DNA of 64,000 nt from contig NC_029536.1 in the NCBI RefSeq assembly GCF_001577835.2, positions 1,860,001 through 1,924,000 of the forward strand, written 5' to 3'. The DNA comes from Coturnix japonica (lineage: Eukaryota > Chordata > Aves > Galliformes > Phasianidae). The notes under the pieces were generated by a model. That model did not search any database, had not been told where the DNA came from, and saw only the letters and a list, made by a program, of their open reading frames with translations. Both the position numbers and the translations under genes were made by a program. Positions within the stretch are counted from its first letter, which is position 1. The number at the start of each line of letters is the position of its first letter. This document shows, in pieces, positions 11,901 to 24,222 of this stretch.

Positions 11901-13744
11901 GCATTGGTTTTTACTCTTTGGGACAACAGAAGAGGAGATACAAGAAATCTGCTTAAAAATTCTGCAGCTCTATACTAGGAAAAAGGTTTGTTTCTTTCAT
12001 ATCTTGAGTCCCCTAATGGCTGCAAGTTGAAACCTGAGTTAGAAAAGCTTACCCTGTTTGACACCAGCTGCAAGCTTGGTACATTATTGGAACAGGGCTT
12101 TAGTCACAGGGTCTGGGTCCTTGCCCTAGGAATAAGTAGAAAGTCTAGCTTGCAAAGCTGTGTCATAAGTGAGGCTCTTGACCTTACAGGTTGATCTGTC
12201 TGATCTGGAAAGTAAAATAGAGAAGAAGAAATTAGCAATTGAAGAGGCAAAAGCACAAGCTAAAGGTCTACTACCTGAAGGAGCCCCGGTACTGGATAAC
12301 ACGTCAGGATTTTCCCCTCTACCTAAAAATGGTAAGCAGTGGATGAGTTGTTTGGAATATTTTTTTCATCTACAGTTGTAATGGTGGAGTTTGAATAGTT
12401 CTTGAAACAGATAAAGACTAAATTCAAGTTAGTCTAAAGCTAGCTTAAATGTATACTGTGGAGAGATCTACTGCCAAAACCACACACAAGCAGACTTAAA
12501 TACTCGGTTTTGGCATGTTATGCTAAAGAAATACAGCACAGATCTGGGTGGGAACTTCAGTAAGTAGTATTTCTGGGTGAGAGGTCTGAAACTTGTGGTC
12601 TGTTACATGGCTTTTTGAGATGATTTTCTTCTCTTGCTTGTTATTCCCTCTCTTTGTGAAGTGCTGTAGGAGGCAATGTGCTGCTATTGCAGTCAACTCC
12701 CTTATGTGACAGTAATAGTAGTATTTGGGTGGAAATGTTTCAAGTTAAATCCTGACTTGGGGTTCTTCAGATCCACCTGTGGGCAGTTGCACATGTACCT
12801 AAACAACATGGATGCAGTAGGGGTTGTTAGAAGTGAAATGCAAGTAGTGTGGGGAGAGGCTTCAATCCTTATCTCTTCTGGTTAGTGCTCACATTTTCAA
12901 AACAAGGTAACAAAGGCTTCTTTTTCTAGAGTCTCCAAAAGAGGTTAAAGGAAATAAACCTTCACCGCTCCCTGTTCAAGCAATGAAGAATGCTAAAAGG
13001 AAAGCAGAAGGAGCCAAAAGAACAAGTTCGAATAGCCCTGTAAATGGGTAAGATTTGCATAACAGAAACTTACTTTCTCCCTCATTGTTACCTTGAACAA
13101 AACTTACTGTGTTTGTTGTCCCTTGCAGGGTTCAGAAAGGCAGAGAAAGCAGAAGTCGAAGTGGAAGTAGAGATCAAAGTTACTCAAGATCACCATCCAG
13201 ATCTGCATCCCCTAAACACAGGTATGTAGTGCCTGTTGAAGGGAGTGCTGCTGCACGGAAGTAGATAAAGTCATCTCAGTATGTGTATCATTATGTACTT
13301 TACATAAAGTCTGTTTCTTGTGATGACCTTCAGCTGTTAGTGTAGTAATGTGGAGTCTTATAAAATCATGTTTTTACCCTTCCTGTAGGAAAAGTGAAAG
13401 TTACTCCACATCCAGTGGTTCCAAGTCCCACAGCCGCTCCAGGAGCCGCAGCGACTCCCCTCCGAGGCAGTTCAACCACAGCTCGACTTACAAAAGTTCC
13501 AAAATGAGAAGTTACAAGAAATCTAAAGACTATAAGTACTCAGCACACAAAGCACGGAAATCACACAGCAGGAGTTTCGTCTCGATCCAGGAGCCGATCC
13601 CGAGAGCGTTCCGATCACTCAGGAAGTACAAGAAGAAGAGCCACTACTACAGGAAATCACAGGCATGAGCGTTCTCGTTCCTATGAGCGGGCGAGCCATC
13701 GTTACGACAGAGACCATCCTGGCCACAGCAGGCATAGGCGATGA
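5943..13744 (+). CDS. CCNL2: Cyclin L2 (11 coding exons), RS tail out of frame in this sequence
   Basis: Coding exons: 5943-6263, 7280-7354, 7636-7745, 8021-8141, 8801-8865, 11702-11801, 11881-11985, 12190-12331, 12930-13047, 13129-13221 and 13389 onward. All phases agree. An Ala/Gly-rich head (about residues 1-45) leads into [20 protein letters not shown] and the first cyclin fold (about 70-190). A second fold follows ([18 protein letters not shown] to about residue 290), then a basic linker and an RS domain from about residue 388. Cyclin L partners CDK11 in nuclear speckles and affects transcription and splicing. Direct translation stops at 13666-13668 (509 residues). Conserved-looking RS tail sequence continues in another frame to the TGA at 13742-13744, so the end is uncertain. 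The product could be called cyclin L1 by similarity; synteny with MRPL20 and AURKAIP1 favours L2. Confidence 0.95.
6550..7063 (+). mobile_element. CR1 LINE 3' end in CCNL2 intron 1
   Basis: The element keeps fragments of the CR1 reverse-transcriptase C-terminus: [19 protein letters not shown] near 6567-6625 and [20 protein letters not shown] near 6841-6900. It also has the 3' landmark GGTTGGACTAGATGATCTTC and ends in ATTCTGTGATTCTGTG. It is a 5'-truncated copy in the same orientation as CCNL2. Short open pieces remain in two frames, so it is inactive but not very old. Confidence 0.93.
8866..11701 (+). other. CCNL2 intron 5, the longest intron of the gene
   Basis: This 2.8-kb intron separates the two halves of the second cyclin fold. 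It holds an alternative stop exon at 9601 (separate entry) and an AATAAA at 9947-9952 that could end a short transcript. No repeat was recognised. The remaining AT-rich sequence shows no coding signal. Confidence 0.7.
9601..9622 (+). other. CCNL2: Alternative CCNL2 exon encoding the short-isoform tail VASEGK-stop
   Basis: Exon 5 ends in TG (phase 2). An acceptor with a T-rich tract ends in AAAG at 9600. Joining exon 5 to 9601 completes TGG (Trp) and reads V-A-S-E-G-K then TGA at 9620-9622. From memory, the short mammalian cyclin L2 isoform ends TSWVASEGK, which is the identical tail. The product here would be 237 residues, lacking the rest of the second cyclin fold and the RS domain. The tail overlaps a GTAAGT that resembles a donor, so the exon end is ambiguous: it may be a terminal exon using the AATAAA at 9947, or a cassette exon. 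Confidence 0.75.
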
Positions 13745-14740
13745 GCAGCGTGAGGAGTTCTTTCCTTTGGAATTTGAGCAGTGAAGCTCTTTGCCATTTG
13801 GCCTTTGCAGCACAGGGTTAGCCTGGCTTGTAAACCACTTGGTCTCAGTAAAGTCAGTGTTAATGGTAATTCTGTGCTTGCTGTCATGTATCCAAAGGAA
13901 AGACAATAACAAGATACAATTACACAATGGACTTTATCTCATAATTGTCTTCACGGCTGTTATGCTGGAGCGACAGCTGCTAACCCTGCAGAGCTTGTCT
14001 GGATGCTCCTATGCCTGTTGTTTGTAATCTACATACCGTAGCACATAGAGTGTTGCTTGGGTCTTCCAGTTCTGCAGCAGGATCTGCATTCCTCAGCTGG
14101 AATGCTATGCTGGACAGTCCTTCCTGTGGAATTAGAAGGCCCAAGAAGGTTCATAAAAACCATTGGAGTGGCTTGGTGCTAACAAAGCTGTCTTTTCATA
14201 CTGACTCAATTATGTTGTACAAACGTAAGGTGACTTTTCTAGAACTGATGCCTATATTAGGTTATATGTGTATATATGTATTTTGCAGTGTTACAGTACA
14301 GTATGGGAATACGGCCTTACTAGCCTTTACACTTTATCCACAATGTAAATAAGCATTTGTTTAATACAGGTGGAAGATATATACAAAAAACTCAAAACTT
14401 GAACTCTATAAAACAAACTTGTGTAGAAAGTTCTGATAAATGTGAAAGTATTTAGCTCTGTGTATTGAGAGTAGTATATTTTTTATCTGTGCGATGCTGT
14501 GTGCAGGCCACCAGCTCATAAGACATTTCCAATATATACACACTTTAAGTGGTTTGAAGTTCTTTGCTCAGGATCTTTGATGCTCTGAGGAATTAGTAGT
14601 TTGTCAATCTGCATGCTTGTTGAAGAAGAGCCTTTTAAAAACAGCCAATACCCCACAGCCCAGTAGTATCAGTTCTAGTGGTATATCTGAGCTGTTACAC
14701 TTGCGCTCCCTAATTTCATTAAAATATTTGATTTTATATT
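13745..14740 (+). other. Probable CCNL2 3'UTR
   Basis: AT-rich sequence with no coding signal follows the RS-tail stop. ATTAAA at 14718-14723 is the first plausible polyadenylation signal, and AATAAA at 15607-15612 is a later alternative. Sequence alone does not show which is used. Confidence 0.5.
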
Positions 14741-17700
14741 AATATAACTTGATAGTAATTTCTTAAGAGCTATACAACTCTGCTCCGAAGGAAAGAAGAA
14801 AAGTTGTATCATCACTCGCTTCAGTAGGTGACCCTGTTTCTTGTTCTGGGGGAAGGTTAATGACTCTTAGGTCCCCCATCTGTCAATCTGTAAGTCTTCA
14901 TCTTGTTTGTGATTACATTTCAGCTGAGAAAAGACAACTGAGTGAGACAGTCAGGGAGAGCTCTGCGGAATTCCAACAAAATGCTGCTGTGGAATGTAAT
15001 CAGTAAGTCAGAGTAGGGGAGGGATAGAGTCACCCCTTGTTAAATCTGTTCTTGCATCAGCAAACTCTATGTATTATCTTGACCTTTTGCACACAGATGG
15101 AAACAAATGTTTTCATACCTGGCTTGCTAAATAATTCATTGAGTGGAAGTCAAAATATTACAGTAGCTAAGATTTAATGCAACAGGAGAAGTAACTTTGA
15201 TCTATTCTAAATGTTTCTAATAGAAACAAACAGAACTATTTTTTTTAAGTAGTTCCCATTTAAAGTGGTTCTTAATCCTCACTGCCTGCTAATGACTTGG
15301 AGCAAGTGTTTCCCTGCTCAATTACTTCCTTCTGCTCTGGATGCTTCCCAAATCACCACTTGGTTTGCTTCCTGAGGTGGGAAGCATGTTCACAGCTGCT
15401 GCTTCCTCCAGAAGGACTCTTAGAGGAGTTACCTGAGCTGAGTGTCATGTCTGCTAGCTGTCAGTGTGGCAGCCATCCAGCACAAGCAGCACAGCCAAGG
15501 ATAAAGGTAAGATCTGAGCTATGTACTTATTTCTATCTGAATGCTATGTCACTTAGCATAAAAATCAGCAGCTGTGTCTTAGGAGCTGAGCTTGTATGAG
15601 GTGCTAAATAAATAGTGTCCCTTTAATCTGGAGAGGAAAAAAGAAAAACACAAGGGAGAAAACGTGTGTTTATTTGTCTATTGAAGTGGTTTGGTTCCAA
15701 AACAAAAGGGATTATATCACAGCATTAAAGGACATCCTGTTCTAGGAGAGAACAACCTGTCTTCACCAGCAGAAAGGCTGAAACAGATAGCTACACAGAA
15801 TGTCTTGGCAAGCAGGTAGGGTTGTGAGAAGATGCATAGAGTAGCTAGAGGAAGTGTAAAACAGAGCTGTTGAAATATGAGGGCTGAGTCATAGACAGGA
15901 GTAGGTGCATCTCCCTGGGTGTGAGGTGTGCCTGTTTTCACCACCTGGTAATGTGGCTGAGCTATAAGGACAAGGAATACTGCTTTACTTTGCTCTAAGC
16001 CCACAATGGAAGACTTCACCACATGTATTTAATAGCTTTAGGGAAGCTTACGTGCATGTAGTTTTAGTGCCTTTACTGTGCTGAGGGCTTAGAACTGATG
16101 TATGGATAGCAATGCCAGGTGTGAAGTTTAAACAGGTTATTAACACCTTGGCTCTTTGCAGTGGTCTCAGCTTAACAAGCGTTTTAATTAAATCTGAGTT
16201 TCTTAAGTTAGCAATCTTAGGTTAGGCCCCTGCAGTTGATATCAAAGTTACATTTGCCAATCTATTGAGGGCTGGAACTTGGGTGTCCCCATGACTTAAC
16301 ATGTAGCTAACACAGCTGAATTTCAACAGTGGCTCTGGTCCTCTTCCTGGTACACTGATGAGTAAACTGTATGGGTAACAAGCACAGCTGGTCTCTAGGA
16401 GACTACAGAGCTGATTCATGAGAATCTACTTGTCACTACATTGGAAAGACTTGTTATGAAAACTTGGGAAGGTGAGAAAATGGGGGGAGAGGTTTCACTG
16501 TGCTGGAAACTTCCCCTTTGACCGCCCAGCTCACTGCATGGACAGAAGTGCTGCAGTAGGTGACCAGCTTTGGGTCTTCCATTGGCTTTGAAGATGATGG
16601 CTGTGGTTTGTGGCAGGATGGCTGCTCTTAGTGTTGAGCTTCCTAGAAGCTGTTCAGAGTGAACTCTGCTGACCTGAAGGCAGCAGATTACACATTAAAA
16701 GCCATTTAAATAGAGGGAGTGGCTTTTTAAAACCCTTTTTTTTTTCTTGTTTGTCTGCAGATCTACAGATTATCACTCTAATAATGATTTATAGTTCTGC
16801 AAACACCGCCCTTATCCTGATGATCAGCTGGAAAAAGACCTGCAAAAATACACCCTGCAGTGACCAATGGGAGCTGTATGAATGGAGCTCACTCAAGTGC
16901 AGAAACTGCAAGTAGCGATTACTTAAGAGCATTGCTTCACCAGAGGAAAAAGGTTCTCCCCATTGCACTGTGATGCAACTCTTCCTTGAGTCACCAGGCA
17001 ACCCTTGTTCTTATTGTCCTCAACTGTGGGTGAGAAATTGCTAAGCAAAGCAAATCTGCATTTGGTGTGTGCATCTCAGGTTGAGCTAAATGGCACAACA
17101 GAACTGTGCCCTATTAGACTGTGGGTGTCAGTGCTGAAGTCTTCTAGGTCTTCTATAGCTGATTCCTCCAGGAGGATCCAGCTGCTAGCAAGCAGTGCAG
17201 TGATTTCTTATCACCCAAGCCCTTAGGTACAAAAGGTGTTGATAGAGATACAAAAGATGATAATTGCAAGCAAAGCTTCTTGCTTGGGGCTTTTATCTTT
17301 GTGTAGAAGGCCGTGACTGATATGTGAATATCTTGCCCATTTCTTGAGCTCCTCTACATCTCTTGCAACAATAGAATCTTTTTCTCATTGGAGGAAATGA
17401 GGCTGACTCATGGGGTTTTTGAGTTCTCACAGGGAAGCTGGAGGGCTTACCCAATCTTTGTTGTTGAGTTTTCCAAGTTGAAAGGGAGACGATGTTCCTG
17501 GCACCTATCAAAATGAACTTAATGACCTCTTAAAAGCGTGACTTAAAAAGCCTTTTGATGGAGAAAGTAGAGCAGTTTATTACTAACAGATGTAGCTGAA
17601 AGCCTTTGTATACAGCCCGGGTATATGTGGATAAACGTGTGCAGATCAGCAATAGGTTATTTGGGAACGCGTTGCCAGAGCATAAAGGGTTTTATTATAT

Positions 17701-17880
17701 AGCACAGAAGGACTGTGGATGTTTCCTATAATGCAGGATCAATGGTCAGGTCGTGCTGGTCCGGGCTGTAAAGGCACCCATGGCAGCGAGCTGGAGGTTG
17801 AGCTGCTACCGGTTAGAAGTGCTTCTGTTCTGCTGGGGCAGAGATCTCACCATTATCCATCTTGGTGCAGCAGATGGGCA
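14741..17880. other. Intergenic stretch between CCNL2 and the SDR gene
   Basis: No exon with acceptable splice sites and no recognised repeat was found. AATAAA at 15607-15612 might belong to a long CCNL2 3'UTR. The composition rises in GC only from about 17750 toward the next promoter. Confidence 0.5.
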
Positions 17881-17884
17881 AATA

Positions 17885-18063
17885 ATGATCCCGGGGCGGG
17901 GAGCGAAGGGGATCCCGCGATCTGCAGTTCCTCGGGGCCGCCCGCTGGGTTGTGCTGGGCCGGGCGGGGCTGGGGGGGCGGATCCGGGGCTCGGTGCCGG
18001 CTGTGAGCGGTGCAGGTTAAGAACCGCGTGGGGCAGCGGTGGGAGCAGAGCGAGCCGAGCAGC
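17885..18063 (+). promoter_or_regulatory. GC-rich promoter of the SDR gene
   Basis: GC boxes GGGGCGGGG (near 17893) and GGGCGGGG (near 17962) and a run of G at 17971-17978 precede the start codon. There is no TATA box. The region is CpG-rich and continues into exon 1, so it reads as a small CpG-island promoter. Confidence 0.6.
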
Positions 18064-21000
18064 ATGGCCCAGCCGCGCTGCCGCTCCGTGCTCATCACCG
18101 GCTGCAGCCGCGGCATCGGGCTGGGCTTGGTGAGGGGGCTCGCTGCTGCAGATCCATCCCCAGAGGTGGTCTTCGCTACGTGCCGATACCCCGATAAAGC
18201 GCAGGTAAGAGGGACGGGCTGAGTCCCGGGGTGGGGGCACCCGGTGGGGAGGGATGCGGGATGGAGCCGGGGATGCGGGGGGCTCCGGGACGGCGGCGCT
18301 GCTGCCGGAGGGAGGTGGCAGAGCGGCTCGTCGGGCGGAGCTGGAGATGGGAGCTGCCCCAGGAGCCTTCCTGGGGTATCCCTTACAGGTATCCCTTACG
18401 GGATTACCCCTTACAGCTCTCCCGTCCCTTCTGTGCTGCTCGTTCGTGCTCTTTCCCGTTCCCTGCTGGACTTGCAGTAAGGATGAAGCCAATTTAGATG
18501 CTGTCTTTAGGCTGGGCAGGGATCGGTGCCTTCTGCCCATTGCTGCTGTGTGTCACTGGGGAATTCATTTACCTGCCTTTTCTTCTGCAATATAGCAGCA
18601 GTATGTTTGCAGCCGTCTTCTATCCGCAGGCTGTCATATGTAGGACACCAAACAACCCATCTTGTGGGGTTAAGCTGATAGCAGGTTATCAGCCTGCTCA
18701 CCTCTGAGCAGCTTCAGCCCCTTCTTGGCATCATCCAGCTACTAAAGCTGGGATAAGGACTCCTGTTGTTCCAGGGTGATGGCACAGGGCAGGGACAGTG
18801 CTGCTCTATAGGTGCTTAGGAAGGTGAAGGAAGTCATCTTCCTTCTGTTCCTCTATGTCAGAGCCAGCAATGCAGCACAAACATGCACTGAAGGTATGTT
18901 TCTGAATGGACCTACTGTGATTGCAGCATGGGTGTGAGTTACCTTCCTATTATGGGAGCTCCCAACCTTTACTTGTGGTCATGCTGTTAGCTGTGACCTC
19001 CTTCAGGTCCCAGACAGATTTCCTATTGCTGACTGCACACTTGAAGGTCCAAATTGCAGGGACCTTGATAGAAACCTTCCTATGCTTTGATCCTATTGCT
19101 TTGAAGCTGCTTTTGCTGGCCCTCCTGTCCGGCAGCGTTTTCCCACTGTCACGGCCTTGAATCAGCCATATGAAAAAGCAACACTGGTTCCTTCAGTAGG
19201 AAGAGCTTCCTAGGAAGCATTACACAGACCTTGAGCAAAAAAGCTCTGGTAGACAAAGGAATGAACAGCCTTCCCATAGCGTGGTGCCTGGGAAAGGCTG
19301 GGCAACTGCTTGCTTAAGGCAAGAGAAACCTGGAAAGTTTCTGGCAGCTTTTGCCTGCTGGAGGCAGGAAGCTGGAACAGGGCTGTGTTCTTGTAACCCC
19401 GAATGGGGATCTATCAGGCCACACGGTTGCATCCTTACTTTGGGTTGGTTTGTTTTGGTTTTGGGGTTTTCTCGAAGCTGGAGTTGTCCTTGGGGGCTCA
19501 GGGTGGGTTTTTGTTCTTTGTCAGGACCTTTAAGCCATGTGCTGTGCTTTGGCAGCACATCAGTGGAGAGCTGTGCAGCCGGCTGAAAGCATATTTCTAA
19601 CAGATGGGTTTGGAAACTCCACAAGGAAGGGAAATCTTTACTGAAGGTATTGTGGTCTCCCTACTGCTATCTGTCTCATCTGCGATGCTGATGCTGGCAC
19701 GAAGCCTCTGACCGCTGCTGGGGCAAGCAGTGATGTGTCTGAGCCATACAGTGGGTACAGCTGCAGCCAGCTGGGTAACATTGCTGGACTGGGTATGGTT
19801 AAAAAAGGCAGGTAGTTTTTATCTTCCTTCTCCCAGACAAAGCTTCACTCTGCTGCCAGATCTTGAAATCCTGGGATGGAAAAAGCAGAAACGAAAAAAC
19901 ACAGCCTTTTAAACAAGAATTGGCCGGATTTTAGAGGAAAAATGATTAAACACTCTTAATTACTGGCCAATCCAGCACTCATCTCAAGGACGATACCCAG
20001 CAGCGCATCCCTACTAGGGGAGTGAGCCAGAGGGGCTCTGAGCAGAGCGAGTGCTGTTCACAGCTGTGTGCCAAGAGCATCTTCCAGGCAGCACCCCAGG
20101 GACCTGACTTTGGACAAGGGGCTGGACAGGAGCCTGCCCTCACTCTGCTTACTGCAAGGAGCAGCATCTCCTGTAGCCCGCTAACCCTGGGATAAGGCTG
20201 AACAGCTGCAAGCTTTTGCATGCGAGGCTGCTGGCAGCTGTAATAACTCCAGCTCTTGCGCTGCATACCTCCTAGGTGGCCTCCGCAGAACATTTGCCTA
20301 ACAAATGGGCTAAGATCACACGATAACATGCTGCAGGCCTGCAGGCACATGGAGATAACCGCTGCCCCTCCCTGAAAAGTCCCGTGCTGGGCTCCTCCAG
20401 CCCAGCTTTTGCTTCTGATCTGCCTTTCCTTGGGTTGCTCCGGTGCTGAGCAGAGGCAGCTACAAATCTCTTCTAAAATAACCCTCATGTCCCATCTTTG
20501 CGCTCCAGATGGACAAAACCAGCTGAGCCATCTCTGGAGCAGCCCTCCAGTAACAAATCTGCTATATCAGGAAGGTGGTGTTCTCAAAGTCTTTCTAATT
20601 TTGGCTTACGCCAGTGGTTTGTACATCCTGCTGTGGCTGTGGGGGCAGTCGGCAGCCACTTGGTGTGAATTCTTCCATAATCTGACAGCAAATTGGCTGC
20701 GTGCTGTGATACTGGATAGCCCAGCTCAGGGATACATGGGCAAATCTGAAGTGCTTTGGCTTTGTCTGGAGCACCAGCAGGGCAGTGGGAAGGGGCACTG
20801 AATCCCCTTTGCCAGCTGCAAACAGCCAGGCTCCTTGCATGACTTGTAAGCAGGGTGAATAATGCTTCCATAAAGAAGGCAAAGTAAATCCTGCTAAATG
20901 ACAGAGGCAACATAACACCCTGATTGGAGCCTAACAATCCGTGCACTGATGGATCTGTATCTGGAGCCTCAGCGCCAGAGGATCCTGTTGAAATTGGAGC

Positions 21001-24000
21001 AGGCTGACTCTTTGTTAATCGGAATTAAAATCAGCAAGCAGGAAACAACAGATGTTAATCACAGTTTTAAGGGTTTTTTTTTTCCCTCTTTTCTTGGAAT
21101 CTCTGAGAGCTGATTCTCATGGGTAACTGTTCGGGTACCAAACACCTCCTAGAGCTGCTATACTGAACACATGGGGCTGGTGTTGAGTGCTTTGCTTGTT
21201 TGCTTCATTAGCTTGTTTGTTTTAAATCAGCTTTTGCAGCACCATAACTAAATACAAGCGGCTGTCCAGGCTGCCATAGACTTGTCATGGCCCTCCCATC
21301 TATGCACAGCAGGGAGAGGGATGGGTTTTCATGTGCTTTTTGGGTTTCCTAGCTGGGTTTTCCACTCCTGTTCTCATCAGAGCTCTGTACTTCTTGCAGA
21401 CCAAAGCTATCCAAGCAAACATTACACCCGGAAGCTGCTTTTGTGAATCTTAAACCACTGGAGTGGGAGTCACCGTTAAATTAACACAGTAATTAACTAA
21501 ATGGAAAAACTATTGAATTTTAACTCTGGTTTACATGCAGCAATTGCAGTGTTGATGCTCCAGGGGAGGCGTAATGCTACAGCCTTTGGAGTTCTGAATT
21601 GAAGGTATTGCTGGCTCGCTTTAGGACCCTCTCACTGGCACAGAACACCTCTGGCCTTTTAGCAAAGGGGAGGTTTATCTGCTGCCTCACAGCTGTAGTT
21701 TATTCTGCTCTGACAGCAAAGCAATCCGACCATAAAGAAATGAAAACATTGTGGAAGCCAGAGCACTTCTAGAGCTGATCGTAATTGGTGCTGTCAAACT
21801 GAAGTACAGCAGACAGTCCAGAGCTGCATAATTATGGCAGACCTTGACATGGCAGAACTATTCCTGTCCAGGGAAAGGAACATCTGCTGGTTTTGTGCTT
21901 CTGGCTTCTTCTCCTTCCAAGCCCGACAGCAGCTGTAGGTTGGCTGCAGTGGGGAGAGCAAGTTTACTAAACAAACCTGAAGAGAATCGTGTAGAGAATC
22001 AATGGAGATAAAAGATGTGATGAGAGGACACGGAGCCCCCAAGCATCTCCAAGTGGCAAAGGAGTCTTTTCTTAGAGCTTCTGTTGCTCTTAGAGCTTCT
22101 GTTGCTCTGAAACAAGGTAGTGCTGCTGCCCTTAGTGCAGTTATAGTAGTACACATCAGTTCTGGAGGTGCAGGTCTCGAACTGCTTCGTAATTGCCACA
22201 GACAGACAGACAAAGTAGATAACAGAAATCATTTCTTCTTCCTAGGAGCTCCAGCAGCTGAGCAAGCAATACAGCAATATCAAGCTCCTCCAGCTGGGTG
22301 AGTAAAAGGCTTAAATAGAAGCAAGTTCAGGTGAGTGCATCTGAAATCTCTGCACGGTCAGTAGCTGTGTATGACCTCCAGCAGCTGGAAAGATCCATAA
22401 CTTCATCTTGAGATAACAGCAGGGAATATAATCTGTGTAAATCTGAGTGTGGTGTTTCCAGCCTTGTTTGCTGCCTAACTGTCCCCATTCACTGTTGTGT
22501 TTTAACTTTGGTTTAGCACCTGCTGTATAGCGATAGCATTCTGAACCACTTTGCTGCTCACCGTGGCTGTTCTTGGCTCCTCTGTGCAGATGTGGTCTGT
22601 GAAAACAGCATCAAGAAAGTAGTCAAAGAAGTGGAAGAAATAGTGGGAGACAAAGGTCTGAACTGCCTCATTAACAACGCTGGCATCAACGTGCTCGCCT
22701 CCTTGGAGGATGTCACAGCAGAGACAATGCTCACCATCTATGAAACCAACACAGTTGCCCAACTGATGGTCACTAAGGTAAGAACTGGGAGAAACATGAT
22801 TGATGGCATTGCAGAGGCCCTGACACTGGTGAGCTGGGCACGTAACCCAAGTGTTTTATCACCTTAGAGCTGTGCTGTTAGGAGAGCAGCAATGGCTTTC
22901 TATCCGGTATCTTTCTCTTTATTTAAAGCTAGTTAGTATGAGGTCACTTCGGTGGACAGGTTGGGCTGGGAGGTGAGCAAACTGCTGCTTATAGTTGGCT
23001 GTTATGGATATGTTTCCTATGGCCTGCTTGCCTTTATGGTCATCACCATTCAAGTGCTGATGGAACTGAGTTGTATTGCAGTTATACACAGAGCAGAATT
23101 CAAGAGTATGTCATGCCTTAAATGGACCAAGAGCAAAGTGACCAAACTAAAACCAACTCTTGTTTTCACAGGCTTTTCTACCCCTTCTGAGGAAGGCAGC
23201 TCAGCTGAGCACAGGAATGGGCTGCCACAGAGCTGCTATTATTAATATGTCCTCTCTTGCTGCCTCCATGCAACTCGTCCAGGCGAATGAGATGTTCCTC
23301 AAGGTCTACCCCTACAGGATAGCAAAGGTTGGGCTGGTTCCTGGGCTGTGCTCATTGTGTGGGAGCAGGTCTGTGAGTTAAAGGCCACTCTGAGCTTAAG
23401 ATGATCACAGTGCTGGTTCTGTCACATCCAGACACTGAGCTGGAATGAACTGTCAGGATTAGACTTGCGGTTTCATCTACACCACCTACTCATAAGCTGT
23501 TAATGTGCTTGTTTTCCTGATCAGAAGTAAAAAAAAAACCAAAACTGAATGTTTATCTCCCTTAGTGACTTAGTTTCATCTTTGGGCAATAAATTTAAGA
23601 GGTGGAGCTTTCACAATGCTTCCCTTAGAGATACCCCTGAGAATGAAGGCCCCACAAAGCCTGGATGAGTTACCATCACACTGCTATCACCAATTGACTT
23701 GTCAGGAGGCATCTTGGAAGGGAGACGCCAATTAGTTTGGCTTAAGGTCCTGCTGAAAGGTTGTGAAAAGCAGCATATACTAATAGATGGTTTCCCCTCT
23801 TCCAGACTGCACTGAACATGATCACCAGATGTCTCGCTGCAGACTTGAAATCAGATGGAATTCTCTGTATTTCTCTGCATCCAGGCTGGGTTCAGACAGA
23901 CATGGGAGGAAACATGGTTAGTGACATCCCTACACGAATAGCAAAGCATAAATCCCTTGTTCCCACCCTTGACTAACAACTTGTTGCACTGTATGGGCAC

Positions 24001-24222
24001 ACTGTGCAACAGGAGAATGGTCCCATTTGATACTAGTAACTCCTTACATGCAGCTGATTGTGTTCTCTTTTATGCTCGGTAATAACTCAACCTCAATCTG
24101 CTCTCCAGGCTCCTTTGCAGGTGCAAGAAGCCATCCCTGGTATTCTCTCTGTTCTGGACCGTCTTGGTGAAAAAGAAAATGGTTCCTTCCTGGACTGGCA
24201 AGGGGAAACTCTACCATGGTAG
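18064..24222 (+). CDS. Short-chain dehydrogenase/reductase, C-factor/sniffer type (6 exons)
   Basis: Exons 18064-18204, 22246-22297, 22590-22777, 23172-23327, 23806-23916 and 24109-24222 join in frame to give 253 residues, the usual length of a classical SDR. Visible motifs: the Rossmann glycine motif TGCSRGIG (residues 13-20), NNAG in [18 protein letters not shown], the catalytic serine region [14 protein letters not shown] (the YxxxK catalytic pair), and [11 protein letters not shown] after the active site. The C-terminus is [10 protein letters not shown]. Family knowledge suggests a cytosolic NADP(H)-dependent carbonyl reductase related to Drosophila sniffer and to bacterial C-factor. The substrate cannot be told from sequence. 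Kozak context GAGCAGCATGG supports the start. I know of no gene at this position in human. Confidence 0.93.
18205..22245 (+). other. Intron 1 of the SDR gene
   Basis: A 4-kb intron runs from GTAAGA after exon 1 to TTCCTAG before exon 2. Apart from a short 18-base tandem duplication at 22071-22106, no repeat or additional exon could be supported. The first 200 bases remain GC-rich. Confidence 0.7.
22071..22106. repeat. 18-base perfect tandem duplication
   Basis: CTTAGAGCTTCTGTTGCT occurs twice, at 22071-22088 and 22089-22106, with no mismatch. It lies about 140 bases before SDR exon 2. It is probably a recent replication slip. Confidence 0.95.

Noticed and set aside
13044-13229. Open frame reading [19 protein letters not shown] through CCNL2 exon 10
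   Set aside because: Wrong frame. The phase carried from exon 9 gives [20 protein letters not shown], an RS domain.
17806-18540. 244-codon minus-strand frame over the SDR promoter and exon 1
   Set aside because: Low-complexity Pro/Ala/Ser/Arg composition caused by GC-rich DNA. It is opposite the well-supported SDR exon, with no domain.
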